DNA of 64,000 nt, taken from the NCBI RefSeq assembly GCF_937888285.1, contig NZ_CALART010000090.1, forward strand, positions 33,719 through 97,718. Reading direction: 5' to 3'. The notes under the pieces are model-generated. The model did not search any database. It saw nothing but the letters and a program-made list of their open reading frames with translations, and had not been told where the DNA came from. Of this stretch, positions 17,480 through 26,211 are shown in pieces; the first letter of the stretch is position 1; each line of letters opens with the position of its first letter. Both the position numbers and the translations under genes were made by a program. This DNA comes from an uncultured Aquimonas sp. Lineage in GTDB: Bacteria; Pseudomonadota; Gammaproteobacteria; Xanthomonadales; Xanthomonadaceae.

Positions 17480-17535
17480 TTTGTGGGCTCCAGTGGCTTC
17501 GGACGCGCGCCGCACTGCTGCTAGAGTCCGCGCCC

Positions 17536-18099
17536 ATGACCCCTGCCGACAGCGACATCACCGTGCTGCTCGATGCCGCCCGTTCCGGCGACGGTGCGGC
17601 CTGGCATCGGCTGGTCGAGCTCGTCTATCCCGAGCTGAAGCGGCTGGCGCGCAGCTCGCTCAGCGCCAACCGGCACCACACCCTCGACACCACCGGCCTG
17701 GTCCATGAGTGCTATCTGCGGCTGGCGCGTGCCGAGGGCACGCCGCGCGACCGCGGGCATCTGCTGAGCCTGGCGGTGCGGATCATGCGCCAGGTGCTGA
17801 TCGACCATGCGCGCGAGCGGCTCGCGCAGAAGCGCGGCGGCGGCGCGATTGCGGTCACCCTCGACGACGAGGCCGCGGCCGAACTGCAGCAGTTCGAGCT
17901 GCTGGTCGAGATCGATTCTGCCCTGCAGCGCCTGGCGGCGGTCGAGCCGCGCCAGGCCGCGGTGTTCGAGCATCGCTACTTCGGCGGCCTGAACGACGAG
18001 GATGTCGCGGAGGCGCTGGGCATCTCGCCGCGCACCGCGCATCGCGACTGGGACGCGGCGCGGGCCTGGCTGGCAGAGGCGCTGAACGCGGGCAACTGA
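17536..18099 (+). CDS. ECF-type RNA polymerase sigma factor (TIGR02999-like)
   Basis: A 187-residue extracytoplasmic-function sigma factor. Region 2 includes LVELVYPELKRLARSSLSANRHHTLDTTGLVHECYLRLAR, close to the TIGR02999-like group, and RIMRQVLIDHARERLAQKRGGG. Region 4 is QAAVFEHRYFGGLNDEDVAEALGISPRTAHRDWDAARAWL with its helix-turn-helix. This group usually lacks an anti-sigma partner and is often encoded beside a Ser/Thr protein kinase with a TPR tail (family knowledge). Here such a kinase lies convergently 630 bp downstream, so phosphorylation may set its activity (inference). ATG 17536 is chosen because earlier in-frame codons fall in the terminator region. Confidence 0.9.
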   Translation: MTPADSDITVLLDAARSGDGAAWHRLVELVYPELKRLARSSLSANRHHTLDTTGLVHECYLRLARAEGTPRDRGHLLSLAVRIMRQVLIDHARERLAQKRGGGAIAVTLDDEAAAELQQFELLVEIDSALQRLAAVEPRQAAVFEHRYFGGLNDEDVAEALGISPRTAHRDWDAARAWLAEALNAGN

Positions 18100-18729
18100 G
18101 AGACTCTCAGCGCGGCGCCGCCGCGCAGGTGTTCTTGAAGAAGCGTGGATTCACCGGCGCGCGCTGTGACTCACCCGCTCGCGGTCTGTGTAGGAGCCTG
18201 CTTGCAGGCGACCGCAGCCTGCGCCCTCCACTACCCAGCGGGTTGCGAGCAAGCTCGCTCCTACAAACAGCCGGCCTTCGCGGTGGCAAGGCGACAGCTG
18301 CAGAGGGGGTTGAGGGGTCTGCTTCTTGAGAGCTTCTCAGCCCCGCGTCGCGGGGCGGGTGTTCTCGAAGAAACATGGGGGCGTCATCCCCGCGCATGCG
18401 GGGATCCAGTGATCTGGCCGCTGCTGCAGGTCCGGTCTGGGCCCCCGCCTCCGCGGGGGCGACGAGCCAGGGGTCGCTAGACGCTGTTTGGGCCGGATTT
18501 GCACGCCGTGCTGCCGCGAAGGCGATCCAATACCATCAACCACTTACGATTCTGTTTCTTGAGAGCATGTGAGAACCATCCGCCTACTGCGGCCGCCTCT
18601 GGGCGCCTCGCTACGGCGTCCGGGTTTCCTCTCACGCTCCGAAGGTTCTCGCGCTCACGCCATAACGCTCGCACGCCTCGGCGCTGACTGCCGTCCTGCG
18701 CCGTATCGCCGCCCATGCAAGGTGAGCAC
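18100..18729. repeat. Non-coding region with several palindromic repeat families
   Basis: This 630-bp region lies between convergent genes. It holds an inverted pair GTAGGAGCCTGCTTGCAGGC (18190-18211) and GCGAGCAAGCTCGCTCCTAC (18243-18264), a hairpin ATCCCCGC-GCAT-GCGGGGAT (18386-18405) and a hairpin GCCCCCGC-CTCC-GCGGGGGC (18441-18460). It also has two GC hairpins, each followed by a GTGTTCT(T/C)GAAGAA motif near 18130 and 18359. These look like different REP families collected in one place. No credible gene is visible; the short frames are repeat translations. Confidence 0.75.
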
Positions 18730-21144
18730 TCAAGGCCGCGCGGCGCGGGCCTCATCGCGGATCTCGATCGCACGCAGGGTCCGCGCATGCTCGGCCCCGA
18801 GGCTTTCACCGAGGATGGCGATGGCTTCGGCGAAAGCCGCATCCGCAGCCTGGGGCTGCGCCGCGGCCTCGAGCGTCAGGGCACGGCCGACCTCGAACAT
18901 GCCGGTCTGCCAGGCGCGCGCGCCGAGCTTGCGGCTGGCGCCTTCGATGGCCCGGGCGTGCATCGCCAGCGCGTCGTCGAAGCGCCCTTGGCGGCGATAC
19001 AGGCCGCCGAGGTTGTGCATCAGGCTGAGCGTGTCGGGGTGGTCGGCCTCCAGCCGTTCGAGCTCCAGCGCCAGCACGCGCTCGTACAGCGGCGCGGCCT
19101 GGTCGAGCTGCCCCTGCAGCACAAGCAGCAGGCCGAGGTTGGCCATCGAGTTGCGGGTCAGCGCGCTGGCCTCACCGAACAACGCAAGGCGCCCGGCCAG
19201 GGCCTGCTCGAACAGCGGCTGGGCCTCGGCGTAGCGCTTCAGCTCCTGCAGCACGGTCGCAGTCTCGCTGGCGTAGCGCAGGCTGATCGAATGCACGCCC
19301 CCCAGCACGGCCTCGGCGCGCGCATGCCCGTCCTGCAGCTGCTGCAGGGCCTCGTCGAAGCTGCCGGCGTGGCGCAGGGCCACGCCGAGATCGAGCTGGG
19401 CTGAGATGGTGTCGGGATGCAGCTCGCCCAGCGTGGCCGCATAGCTCGCGCGCAGCCGGCGCAGGGTGGCCACGACCTCGGCGTCGCGGCCCAGCATGCG
19501 CAGCGAATCGGTGTGCTCCTGGCGGATGCGCGCGGTGCGCAGCGCGTCCTCGCCGAATCGATCGGCACTCAGCGCCAGCAGTTCGACCTGCAGGGCCTCG
19601 GCTCGGGCGAAGTCACCGCGGTGCCAGGCCAGCAGGGCGCGCAAGCGCTGTCGGTCCATCGCCATCGGCAGGGCGCTCGCATCGAGGCGATGGAATTCGG
19701 GCACCGCCTGCCCATCGACGTAGGCGGCCAGCGCATCCAGCTCGCCGCGATCGAGATCCAGCCAGGCGCGCTGCAGGGCGAGATCGGCCTGCACCGCCGG
19801 ACGGCGCGCCTCGGCCAGCTGCGGCAGCAGGACCTGCGCCTGCTCGAGCTCGCGCAGGGCTTCGTCCAGACGCCCGAGCCGCTGGTACAGCGCGGCCAGC
19901 GCCTGGCGCACGGTCAGCTGCTCCAGCGGCGCCTGCGCGAAGCGCGTGCCGACGCTCGCGGCGGCGCGGTCCAGCGCTTCGCGCACGCTGATCTCGCGGC
20001 TCTGCGCCACCTCGGGCGAGGCCGCGGCCAGCAGGTCCTCGGTGAGGAACTGCAGGGCGCTGGTGGCCACCTGCGCCTGGTAGCTGGCGAGATCGCGCTC
20101 GGCGCGCACGCGCAGCGCCGACCAGGTGCCGAGCCCTGCCAGCACGGCCAGCACCAGGCCGGCCGCCAGCGCGGACAGCCGATGGCGCTGCAGGAACTTG
20201 CGCAGGCGGTAGCCACCCCGCCGCGGCAGCGCGCGCAGCGGGCGCTGCTCCAGGAAAGCGCGCACGTCCGCCATCAGCGCCTCGACCGTGGCGTAGCGCC
20301 GAGCCGGCTCGGTGGCGCAGGCGCAGTCGATCAGCGCGCGCAGTTCATGCGGCAGGGCCGTCACCTCGGAGCGTCGCTCGACGGCCTCCGCGTGCAGCAG
20401 GGTGGTGGCGCGGGTCAGGGCTTCGGCCTCGGCCTCGCTGCCGGCGAGCAGGCGCTGCAGCAGGCGGCCGAGCTGGTAGATGTCGGCGGCGACGGTGAGC
20501 CGCTCGCCGCGCACCTGTTCGGGGCTGGCATAGCCGGGCGTGTGCGCGTGGCTGGCCAGCGCGTCGTCCTCGCCGATCAGCTGGACGATGCCGAAGTCGA
20601 GCAGCTTGGCCTCACCGTCAGCCGCCACCAGCACGTTCGAGGGCTTGATGTCCCGGTGCAGCAGGCCGCGCGCATGCGCGTAGGCCACCGCCCCGCAGAC
20701 CTGCAGGAACAGCCGCAGCCGCGCGTGCTGATCCAGCCCGGCAGCGCGCGCGAGGACATCGATGCGCTGGCCTTCGATGTACTCCATCGCCAGCCAGGGC
20801 TGGCCGTCGGCGCTGTGGCCGCCGTCCAGCAGCCGCGCGATATGCGGGTGGTTGAGGTCGGCCAGGGCCTGGCGCTCGCGCCGGAACAGGGCGCGGGCGC
20901 CCTCGTCGCTGCTGCCGCCGCCGATCCACTTCAGCGCCACGGTCTGCGCGTACTCGCCGTCGGCGCGCTCGGCGCGGTAGACCACGGCCATGCCGCCGCG
21001 GCCCAGCTCCTCGACGATGGCGAAGGGGCCGATGCGTTCGCCCGGCTGCGGCAGCCGGGCGCGCTCGCGTTCGCGCAGCAGCGAGGCGGCCGCGGCGCCC
21101 AGCAGCGCGCCGCCGGTGGCGAAGTCCTCGGGTCGGATCGGCAT
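18730..21144 (-). CDS. Membrane-anchored Ser/Thr protein kinase with helical-repeat tail
   Basis: An 804-residue Hanks-type kinase. The glycine loop GRGGMAVVY (48-56), Lys72 (VALKW), HRDIKPSN with Asp165, DFG (183-185) and the activation-segment TPGYASPEQ are intact, so it should be active. A single membrane helix lies at about 323-345 (LSALAAGLVLAVLAGLGTW), leaving the kinase in the cytoplasm. The C-terminal 450 residues are TPR-like repeats (for example LYQRLGRLDEALRELEQAQ, LGGLYRRQGRFDDALAMHARA), presumably outside the cytoplasm and available for ligand or partner binding. This architecture is typically paired with TIGR02999 sigma factors, and one is encoded convergently at 17536. ATG 21144 is chosen over an upstream extension to 21627 that runs into the neighbouring gene. 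Confidence 0.9.
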   Translation of the reverse strand: MPIRPEDFATGGALLGAAAASLLRERERARLPQPGERIGPFAIVEELGRGGMAVVYRAERADGEYAQTVALKWIGGGSSDEGARALFRRERQALADLNHPHIARLLDGGHSADGQPWLAMEYIEGQRIDVLARAAGLDQHARLRLFLQVCGAVAYAHARGLLHRDIKPSNVLVAADGEAKLLDFGIVQLIGEDDALASHAHTPGYASPEQVRGERLTVAADIYQLGRLLQRLLAGSEAEAEALTRATTLLHAEAVERRSEVTALPHELRALIDCACATEPARRYATVEALMADVRAFLEQRPLRALPRRGGYRLRKFLQRHRLSALAAGLVLAVLAGLGTWSALRVRAERDLASYQAQVATSALQFLTEDLLAAASPEVAQSREISVREALDRAAASVGTRFAQAPLEQLTVRQALAALYQRLGRLDEALRELEQAQVLLPQLAEARRPAVQADLALQRAWLDLDRGELDALAAYVDGQAVPEFHRLDASALPMAMDRQRLRALLAWHRGDFARAEALQVELLALSADRFGEDALRTARIRQEHTDSLRMLGRDAEVVATLRRLRASYAATLGELHPDTISAQLDLGVALRHAGSFDEALQQLQDGHARAEAVLGGVHSISLRYASETATVLQELKRYAEAQPLFEQALAGRLALFGEASALTRNSMANLGLLLVLQGQLDQAAPLYERVLALELERLEADHPDTLSLMHNLGGLYRRQGRFDDALAMHARAIEGASRKLGARAWQTGMFEVGRALTLEAAAQPQAADAAFAEAIAILGESLGAEHARTLRAIEIRDEARAARP

Positions 21145-21233
21145 GCGCAGCCCCCTGCCTGATGCAGGTGCGCAGCCTAACCGGGATGTAGGCGGTTCTG
21201 CCGGCACGACGCGGATACGGACGACGCGCTCGC

Positions 21234-23675
21234 CTACTCGAAACCGTCGGCGAACAGCGCCGAACCCTGGAACAGCAGCACATCGGTGCGCAGCGCGGAG
21301 CTGCCGCTGCCGGCGGGTGCGGCGGCATGCGCGGCGTCGATGCGCAGCAGCACCTCGGTGTCCAGCGGCAGGGCGAGGCTGCTGCGCCACAGGCTGCTCT
21401 GGCGGACCATTGCCGGCAGCGGCGTGAAGCTCTGCCCGCGATTGAAGGACACGCTGGCGCGCGGCGCTGTGGCCACCTCGGGCGCGGTCCCGCGCACGCC
21501 CCAGAACACCCGGCTCAGCGCGGCGCTGTAGGCGATCGCCTGCGGCGCGTGTCGATCCGGCGGCGTGATGCGTGCGATGCCCGAACGGGCGACGCCGTCG
21601 AGACTGCTGAAGCTGCCGATCACCCACAGCCGGCCGTCGCTGCCGAAGCTCAGGCCATCGGCGCTGCCGGTGAAGGCCAGGCTCCAGGCCGGATCATTGG
21701 CGCCGCTCGCCTCGACCCGCTTCAGCAGCCCGCCGTTGCCGCCGAGCAGCACGCGCCCATCGGCCTGCAGGGCGATGGCGCTGACCCGCGTGGTGCCGGC
21801 ATTGACGGTCGGCGCGAAGCTGGCGAGGCTGCCGTCCGCATTCAGTCGCGCGACGCGGCTGCGCGGCTGTCCGCCGATGCTGGTGAGGGCGCCGCCGACA
21901 TAGACCTCGCCGTTCGGCGCGACCAGCAGGCTGTCGACGCGGCCGTTGGGATTCGGCGCGAACAGGGCCTGGGTGACGCCGTCGGCGCGGACCTTGGCGA
22001 GGTTCTGCCGGCTCTCGATGCCCAGCGCGCTGAAGCTGCCGCCGAGCACGAAGCCGCCGTCCGGGGTGATCGCGATCGCGCGGACCACCGCACTCGGATC
22101 CATCACCAGGTTGAAGCCGGTATCCAGGCTCAGGTCGGCGTTGAGCCGCGCGATCGCCCGCCGCGAAACGCCATTGATCGCGTTGAAGGCGCCGCCGACG
22201 AGGATCTTGCCGTCGGCCTGGCGCACCAGCGCATGCACGGTGCCGTCGGCGCCCACCGACAGTGGTAGCCGCGCGCCCGAGCTGTTCTCCACCAGCAGCA
22301 GATGACTGGCCACCTGCGCGCCGACTTGGGTGAAGTCGCCGCCGGCCAGCAGGCGGTCGTTGTCGAGCGGCAGCAGGGCCAGCGGCGGGCGGTTCAGCGC
22401 CGGGCTCTGCGCCGGCGCCCGGCGTCCGCGATGGTCGAGCTTGACCAGCCGACCGGCGGCGCTGCCCGCGACCTGGGCCATGTCGCCGCCCAGCCAGAGG
22501 CCGTCCTCGAAGGTGGCGAGGGTGGTGAACACGCCGGTGTCGCTGAGCACGCGCAGCTCGGCATCGACCGTGCCGTCGGCCAGCACGCGGCCGAGGTTGC
22601 GCTGCTCGACACCGTCGAGCGTGTCGAACACGCCACCCACCACGACGCTGCCGTCGGCCAGCTCGATGAGATCGGTGACATCAGGACCCGAAGGGCGCGC
22701 GAACGGCGCCACGCTGCCGTTCAGCCGCAGCAGCGGCACGCGCAGAAGCCTGTCAGCGCCGGAGGACGTCGCGCCGAAGCTGCCGGCGACCAGCACCTCG
22801 CCGTCGCGGCGCTCGAGCACCCTGCGCACGCAGCACGAGATCGGCAGCGCGACATTGTCCGGGCTCAGGCTACCGTCGGCCTTCAGACGCGCATAGCCGG
22901 TCTGCGGATTGCCGTTGACCTGGGTGAAGCTGCCGCCGACCAGCAGGTCGCCGGTGCGCGTGCGCCGCAGGTCGAGCACGTTGCCGTTGAGGCGTGCGCG
23001 GAAGCTCGCGTCGAACCGCCCCTGTGCATCCAGGCGCACAAGGGCACTGGCCTCCGGCGGCCCGGGATGCTGCCTGCCGACCAGCAGGCGACCGTCAGGC
23101 AGACGCTGCAGCGCAAACACCGTGGTGAAGGCCAGCTCCGGCTGCAGCGGCCGGCGCTGGAAGCTGCCGTTCGCGGCGAGCTCAAGGCGCGCCAACACCG
23201 CGAACTCGCTGTCGAGGAAGAACGCGCCGCCGACCCAGGCACCACCCTCGCCATCGGACTCGATCGCGTGGACGTCGCCGAAGCTCAGCGCGCGCTCGGT
23301 GCTGAGCGCCTCGCCCGCGGTGTCCAGCACCAGCAGGTCGCCGCGATCCGCGCCCCCGGCGAGCAGTCCGCTGCCGCCTACCCACAGGCGGCCATCGATC
23401 AGGGCCAGGGCGTGGATGTCGAACGCGCTCACGCGATCGGCAAAGCCCATGTCGCGACGACCGTCCGGCAGAAACCGGCGCAGCGAGGCGTTCGTGCCGT
23501 CGAAGCGCGCCGCCACGTAGACCCTGCCATCGCCGGCCTCCAGCAGCGCCTGCACGTCGGCCTGTGCGTCCAGCACCGGCGCCCAGCCATCGCGCGCGCT
23601 CTGCGCGTCTGCATCATGGGGGCCCAGCACACACAGGGCGAAAAGTAGGGCAGTCAGGGCGCATCGGATCGACAT
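21234..23675 (-). CDS. Secreted delta-60 repeat/beta-propeller protein with FADGFE tail
   Basis: An 813-residue exported protein with signal peptide MSIRCALTALLFALCVLG...DADAQ. The body is a long series of repeats of the form LPDGRLLVGG-F-N-ARLxADGSLD, the delta-60/YTV-like propeller repeat; examples are DGSVVVGGVFDTLDGVEQRN and DGKILVGGAFNAINGVSRRA. The last 130 residues form a different module ending LLFQGSALFADGFE. No catalytic residues are recognised. The tail is shared with four other secreted proteins in this window. It is the nearest upstream gene to the Ser/Thr kinase on the same strand (89 bp between them). Calling it a surface or extracellular propeller is safe; a more specific function is not. 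Confidence 0.82.
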   Translation of the reverse strand: MSIRCALTALLFALCVLGPHDADAQSARDGWAPVLDAQADVQALLEAGDGRVYVAARFDGTNASLRRFLPDGRRDMGFADRVSAFDIHALALIDGRLWVGGSGLLAGGADRGDLLVLDTAGEALSTERALSFGDVHAIESDGEGGAWVGGAFFLDSEFAVLARLELAANGSFQRRPLQPELAFTTVFALQRLPDGRLLVGRQHPGPPEASALVRLDAQGRFDASFRARLNGNVLDLRRTRTGDLLVGGSFTQVNGNPQTGYARLKADGSLSPDNVALPISCCVRRVLERRDGEVLVAGSFGATSSGADRLLRVPLLRLNGSVAPFARPSGPDVTDLIELADGSVVVGGVFDTLDGVEQRNLGRVLADGTVDAELRVLSDTGVFTTLATFEDGLWLGGDMAQVAGSAAGRLVKLDHRGRRAPAQSPALNRPPLALLPLDNDRLLAGGDFTQVGAQVASHLLLVENSSGARLPLSVGADGTVHALVRQADGKILVGGAFNAINGVSRRAIARLNADLSLDTGFNLVMDPSAVVRAIAITPDGGFVLGGSFSALGIESRQNLAKVRADGVTQALFAPNPNGRVDSLLVAPNGEVYVGGALTSIGGQPRSRVARLNADGSLASFAPTVNAGTTRVSAIALQADGRVLLGGNGGLLKRVEASGANDPAWSLAFTGSADGLSFGSDGRLWVIGSFSSLDGVARSGIARITPPDRHAPQAIAYSAALSRVFWGVRGTAPEVATAPRASVSFNRGQSFTPLPAMVRQSSLWRSSLALPLDTEVLLRIDAAHAAAPAGSGSSALRTDVLLFQGSALFADGFE

Positions 23676-23780
23676 GGCGGAGCCTCGGCGTGGGTCGATC
23701 GGGGTCACGCGAAAAGGCCACGGGTTCTGCCACCGCAGACGATCGACGCGTGCAACGCTCGCGAGACAGGCGGCGCCGCC

Positions 23781-26093
23781 CTACTGCGGACAGCTGCCCT
23801 CGAAGCCATCCGCGAAGCCGCGCACCGCGCCATCGACAATCCGCACCTCCAGCAGGCCGAAGGGCAGCAGGGCCGCGCCGACCGGATCGGACAGCCTCAG
23901 GCGGAAGCTCTCGTCGGGCTCGCCGTCGGCATCGGCCGCGATGGCGATGGCGATGCGTTTCGGCGCGAGATCGCCCGGCGCCCAGTTCAGCACCTGGTCG
24001 GCCGGCGGCGTGTAGTCCACGCCTGGGCTGGCGCTGCCGGCTTCGTGGCGCAACTGCAGGCTGACGTTCGCCACGCCGCCGCTGGGCCGCTGCACGACGG
24101 CCTCGAAGACGCGGCCCTCCAGCGCGGTGGCGCGGCAGCCGCTGAAGCCGACCTGCTCGGGGCCGGGGTCGGTGGCGGTGTGCGATGTGGTCGCCGAGAG
24201 ATTGCCGCCCGTCGCGCTGGCGAAGGCGCCGCGCAGGGCGTCGTAGGTGGCGGTGAGCGTGCGTGTGCCGACCTGCGGCGCGATCAGGCTGCAGACGCCG
24301 CGACTGACGTTCGGCGTCGCCGTCGGCTGCAGCGCGGCCTCGCAGCGCGCCGGTGGCGTGGTCGGCAGATTCACCACCGCCACGCCGTTGGGCTTGAAGG
24401 GCCCGCTGGTGGCGGTGGCCATCACCTCGACCTCGAAGGGCAGCCCCGCCGGCCACGGATCCGGCGTATCCGCCACCGTGATCGTCGCGGTGTCGAAGCT
24501 GAACTCGCTGCTGCGGCCCTCGGCGTCGGTGGCGATGGCCACGAGCACGTCATCGGCGCTGAGGCTCACGCCCGGCGGAATCGTCAGGCTGACCTGCTTC
24601 TCCGCCTGGGCCTCGGACTCCAGGTACACATCGCTGTCGAGCAGCACTTCACCCTCGTCGCCAAGCGCGCGATAGAAGTCCACGCGCAGCGGATAGCTGG
24701 CGTTGGCGGGCGCGGTGTCGACCCGGTAGCGCACCGTGAACGTGCCAGCGCCGACGGTGTAGGCCAGGATCTGCGGGTGGTTCTGGAGGTGGTTGGCGCC
24801 GCTGTCGGCATCGCCGGCATCGTTGGGCGTGCGCCCGATCGCCACGCCACCTCCGGCGGTGGAATGCGGGAAGTCGAGGCCGATGCCGGCATTGCCGAGC
24901 AGGCTGTTGCCGACGAACTCGATGCGGCTGAGCGGCAGGCCGTTCTGCACGAAGGCCACCGAGCCCAGAGCAGGCGAATTGGACGGCTGCGCGATGGCGG
25001 CCGCGAACACATTGCCCTCGCCCGCGCCGAGCCCGCCGATCCGCACGGCGTGGCCGTTGGCGCTGCTGCCGGCATCGAGAACGATGTGGTCGCGCTCGAC
25101 GCCGATGCGGCTGCCGTCGACCGCGAGGCCGAACACGTTGCCCTCGATGCGCGCGGTGCGGTCCATCAGCGCGCTGGCGGTGAAGCGCAGGCCGCCGCCG
25201 AAGCCGCCCGAGAAGTTGCGCACCGGCCGCACCAGGCGGTTGTCGAGGAAGTCGATCTGCGCCACCGGCGCCGGCGGCGAAACGTTCTGCTGGCTGCGGA
25301 TCTGGAAGGCATCGCGCAGCGGCAGCGGAGTGATACCGTCCGGCGCCAGCCCGATCAGGTTGCCCTGCACGCGCAGGCTGCCGGTGGCCGCGCAGACCTG
25401 TGCGCTGCCGCCACCGGGCAGGCCGTCGACATCGCGACCGCTGCCGGCGATGACGTTGCGATCCGCCGGGTCGGGCCCGCCGACCAGCACCTCGCTGGCG
25501 GTACACACCGACAGCGCCAGCACATGGCCGTTGCCGCTGTAGTCCGGCGTGGTGCCGGCGGCGGTGACGCCGAACCAGTTGCCCTGCAGCACGAAGCGCG
25601 GCCGCGCGCCCGAGATCATCGCCCCGCTGGGCAAGAACATCGCCACCCCGCGCAGGGTGAAGGCGCCCTGCCCTTCGAACAGTCGGAAGGAGTTGAACCC
25701 GGGCGCATGGGTGATCTCGATCCTGAGCTGGGCGTTGTGGGCACCGGGTGCCGGGATCGTGTTGGGCTGCGCACCGGGCTGGGTATAGCCATCGATCGTG
25801 AGCGGCTGGGTCACGCTGAAGTCGGCGGCCACGGCGATCCGGCAGACGCCAGTGCTGGCGCTGCAGCCGGGGTCGGACAGCGGAATGTCGAAGACGATCT
25901 CGTCGGCATCGATCGCGGCATTGGCGCGGGTGATCGCCCCGCGCAGCGAGCAGTCAGCCGGGGCGGCCGTGCAGGCCGTCAGCGCGCCGCTGTCGCTGCT
26001 GCTGTCGACCACGAAGGTAGCCGCCTGTGCGGACAGGGTCATCGGAGCGAGCAGCGCAGCGAGCAGGGCGGGCGGAAGCGGAAGGCGGTTCAT
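23781..26093 (-). CDS. Secreted right-handed beta-helix protein with Calx-beta module and FADGFE tail
   Basis: A 770-residue exported protein with signal peptide MNRLPLPPALLAALLAPMTLSAQA. The N-terminal part has TFVVDSSSDSGALTAC and CSLRGAITRANAA, a variant of the CSLREA motif found before parallel beta-helix domains. Repeating short beta-rungs follow (NWFGVTAAGT, NVFGLAVDGSRIG, NSLLGNAGIGLDF, NHLQNHPQIL). Near 640-755 is a Calx-beta-like module (VSLQLRHEAGSASPGVDYTPPADQ and ESFRLRLSDPVGA). It ends AVRGFADGFEGSCPQ, so the shared tail motif is followed here by five extra residues. No lyase or hydrolase active site was identified. An adhesin or surface polysaccharide-binding role is possible. 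Confidence 0.82.
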   Translation of the reverse strand: MNRLPLPPALLAALLAPMTLSAQAATFVVDSSSDSGALTACTAAPADCSLRGAITRANAAIDADEIVFDIPLSDPGCSASTGVCRIAVAADFSVTQPLTIDGYTQPGAQPNTIPAPGAHNAQLRIEITHAPGFNSFRLFEGQGAFTLRGVAMFLPSGAMISGARPRFVLQGNWFGVTAAGTTPDYSGNGHVLALSVCTASEVLVGGPDPADRNVIAGSGRDVDGLPGGGSAQVCAATGSLRVQGNLIGLAPDGITPLPLRDAFQIRSQQNVSPPAPVAQIDFLDNRLVRPVRNFSGGFGGGLRFTASALMDRTARIEGNVFGLAVDGSRIGVERDHIVLDAGSSANGHAVRIGGLGAGEGNVFAAAIAQPSNSPALGSVAFVQNGLPLSRIEFVGNSLLGNAGIGLDFPHSTAGGGVAIGRTPNDAGDADSGANHLQNHPQILAYTVGAGTFTVRYRVDTAPANASYPLRVDFYRALGDEGEVLLDSDVYLESEAQAEKQVSLTIPPGVSLSADDVLVAIATDAEGRSSEFSFDTATITVADTPDPWPAGLPFEVEVMATATSGPFKPNGVAVVNLPTTPPARCEAALQPTATPNVSRGVCSLIAPQVGTRTLTATYDALRGAFASATGGNLSATTSHTATDPGPEQVGFSGCRATALEGRVFEAVVQRPSGGVANVSLQLRHEAGSASPGVDYTPPADQVLNWAPGDLAPKRIAIAIAADADGEPDESFRLRLSDPVGAALLPFGLLEVRIVDGAVRGFADGFEGSCPQ

Positions 26094-26211
26094 GGAAGAT
26101 CACCGATGAGGCGATGGGACATCGCGGTCATCGGGGGCACGCAAGACGGTGGCGACTTCTGCCATGCGTCCGAGCATCCCGCGGCGAGCACGTCCCAAGC
26201 TCGCCCGTGGG

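Noticed and set aside
18145..18480. 111-codon frame on the plus strand
   Set aside because: It spans three different palindromic repeat families and has no ribosome-binding site or family similarity.
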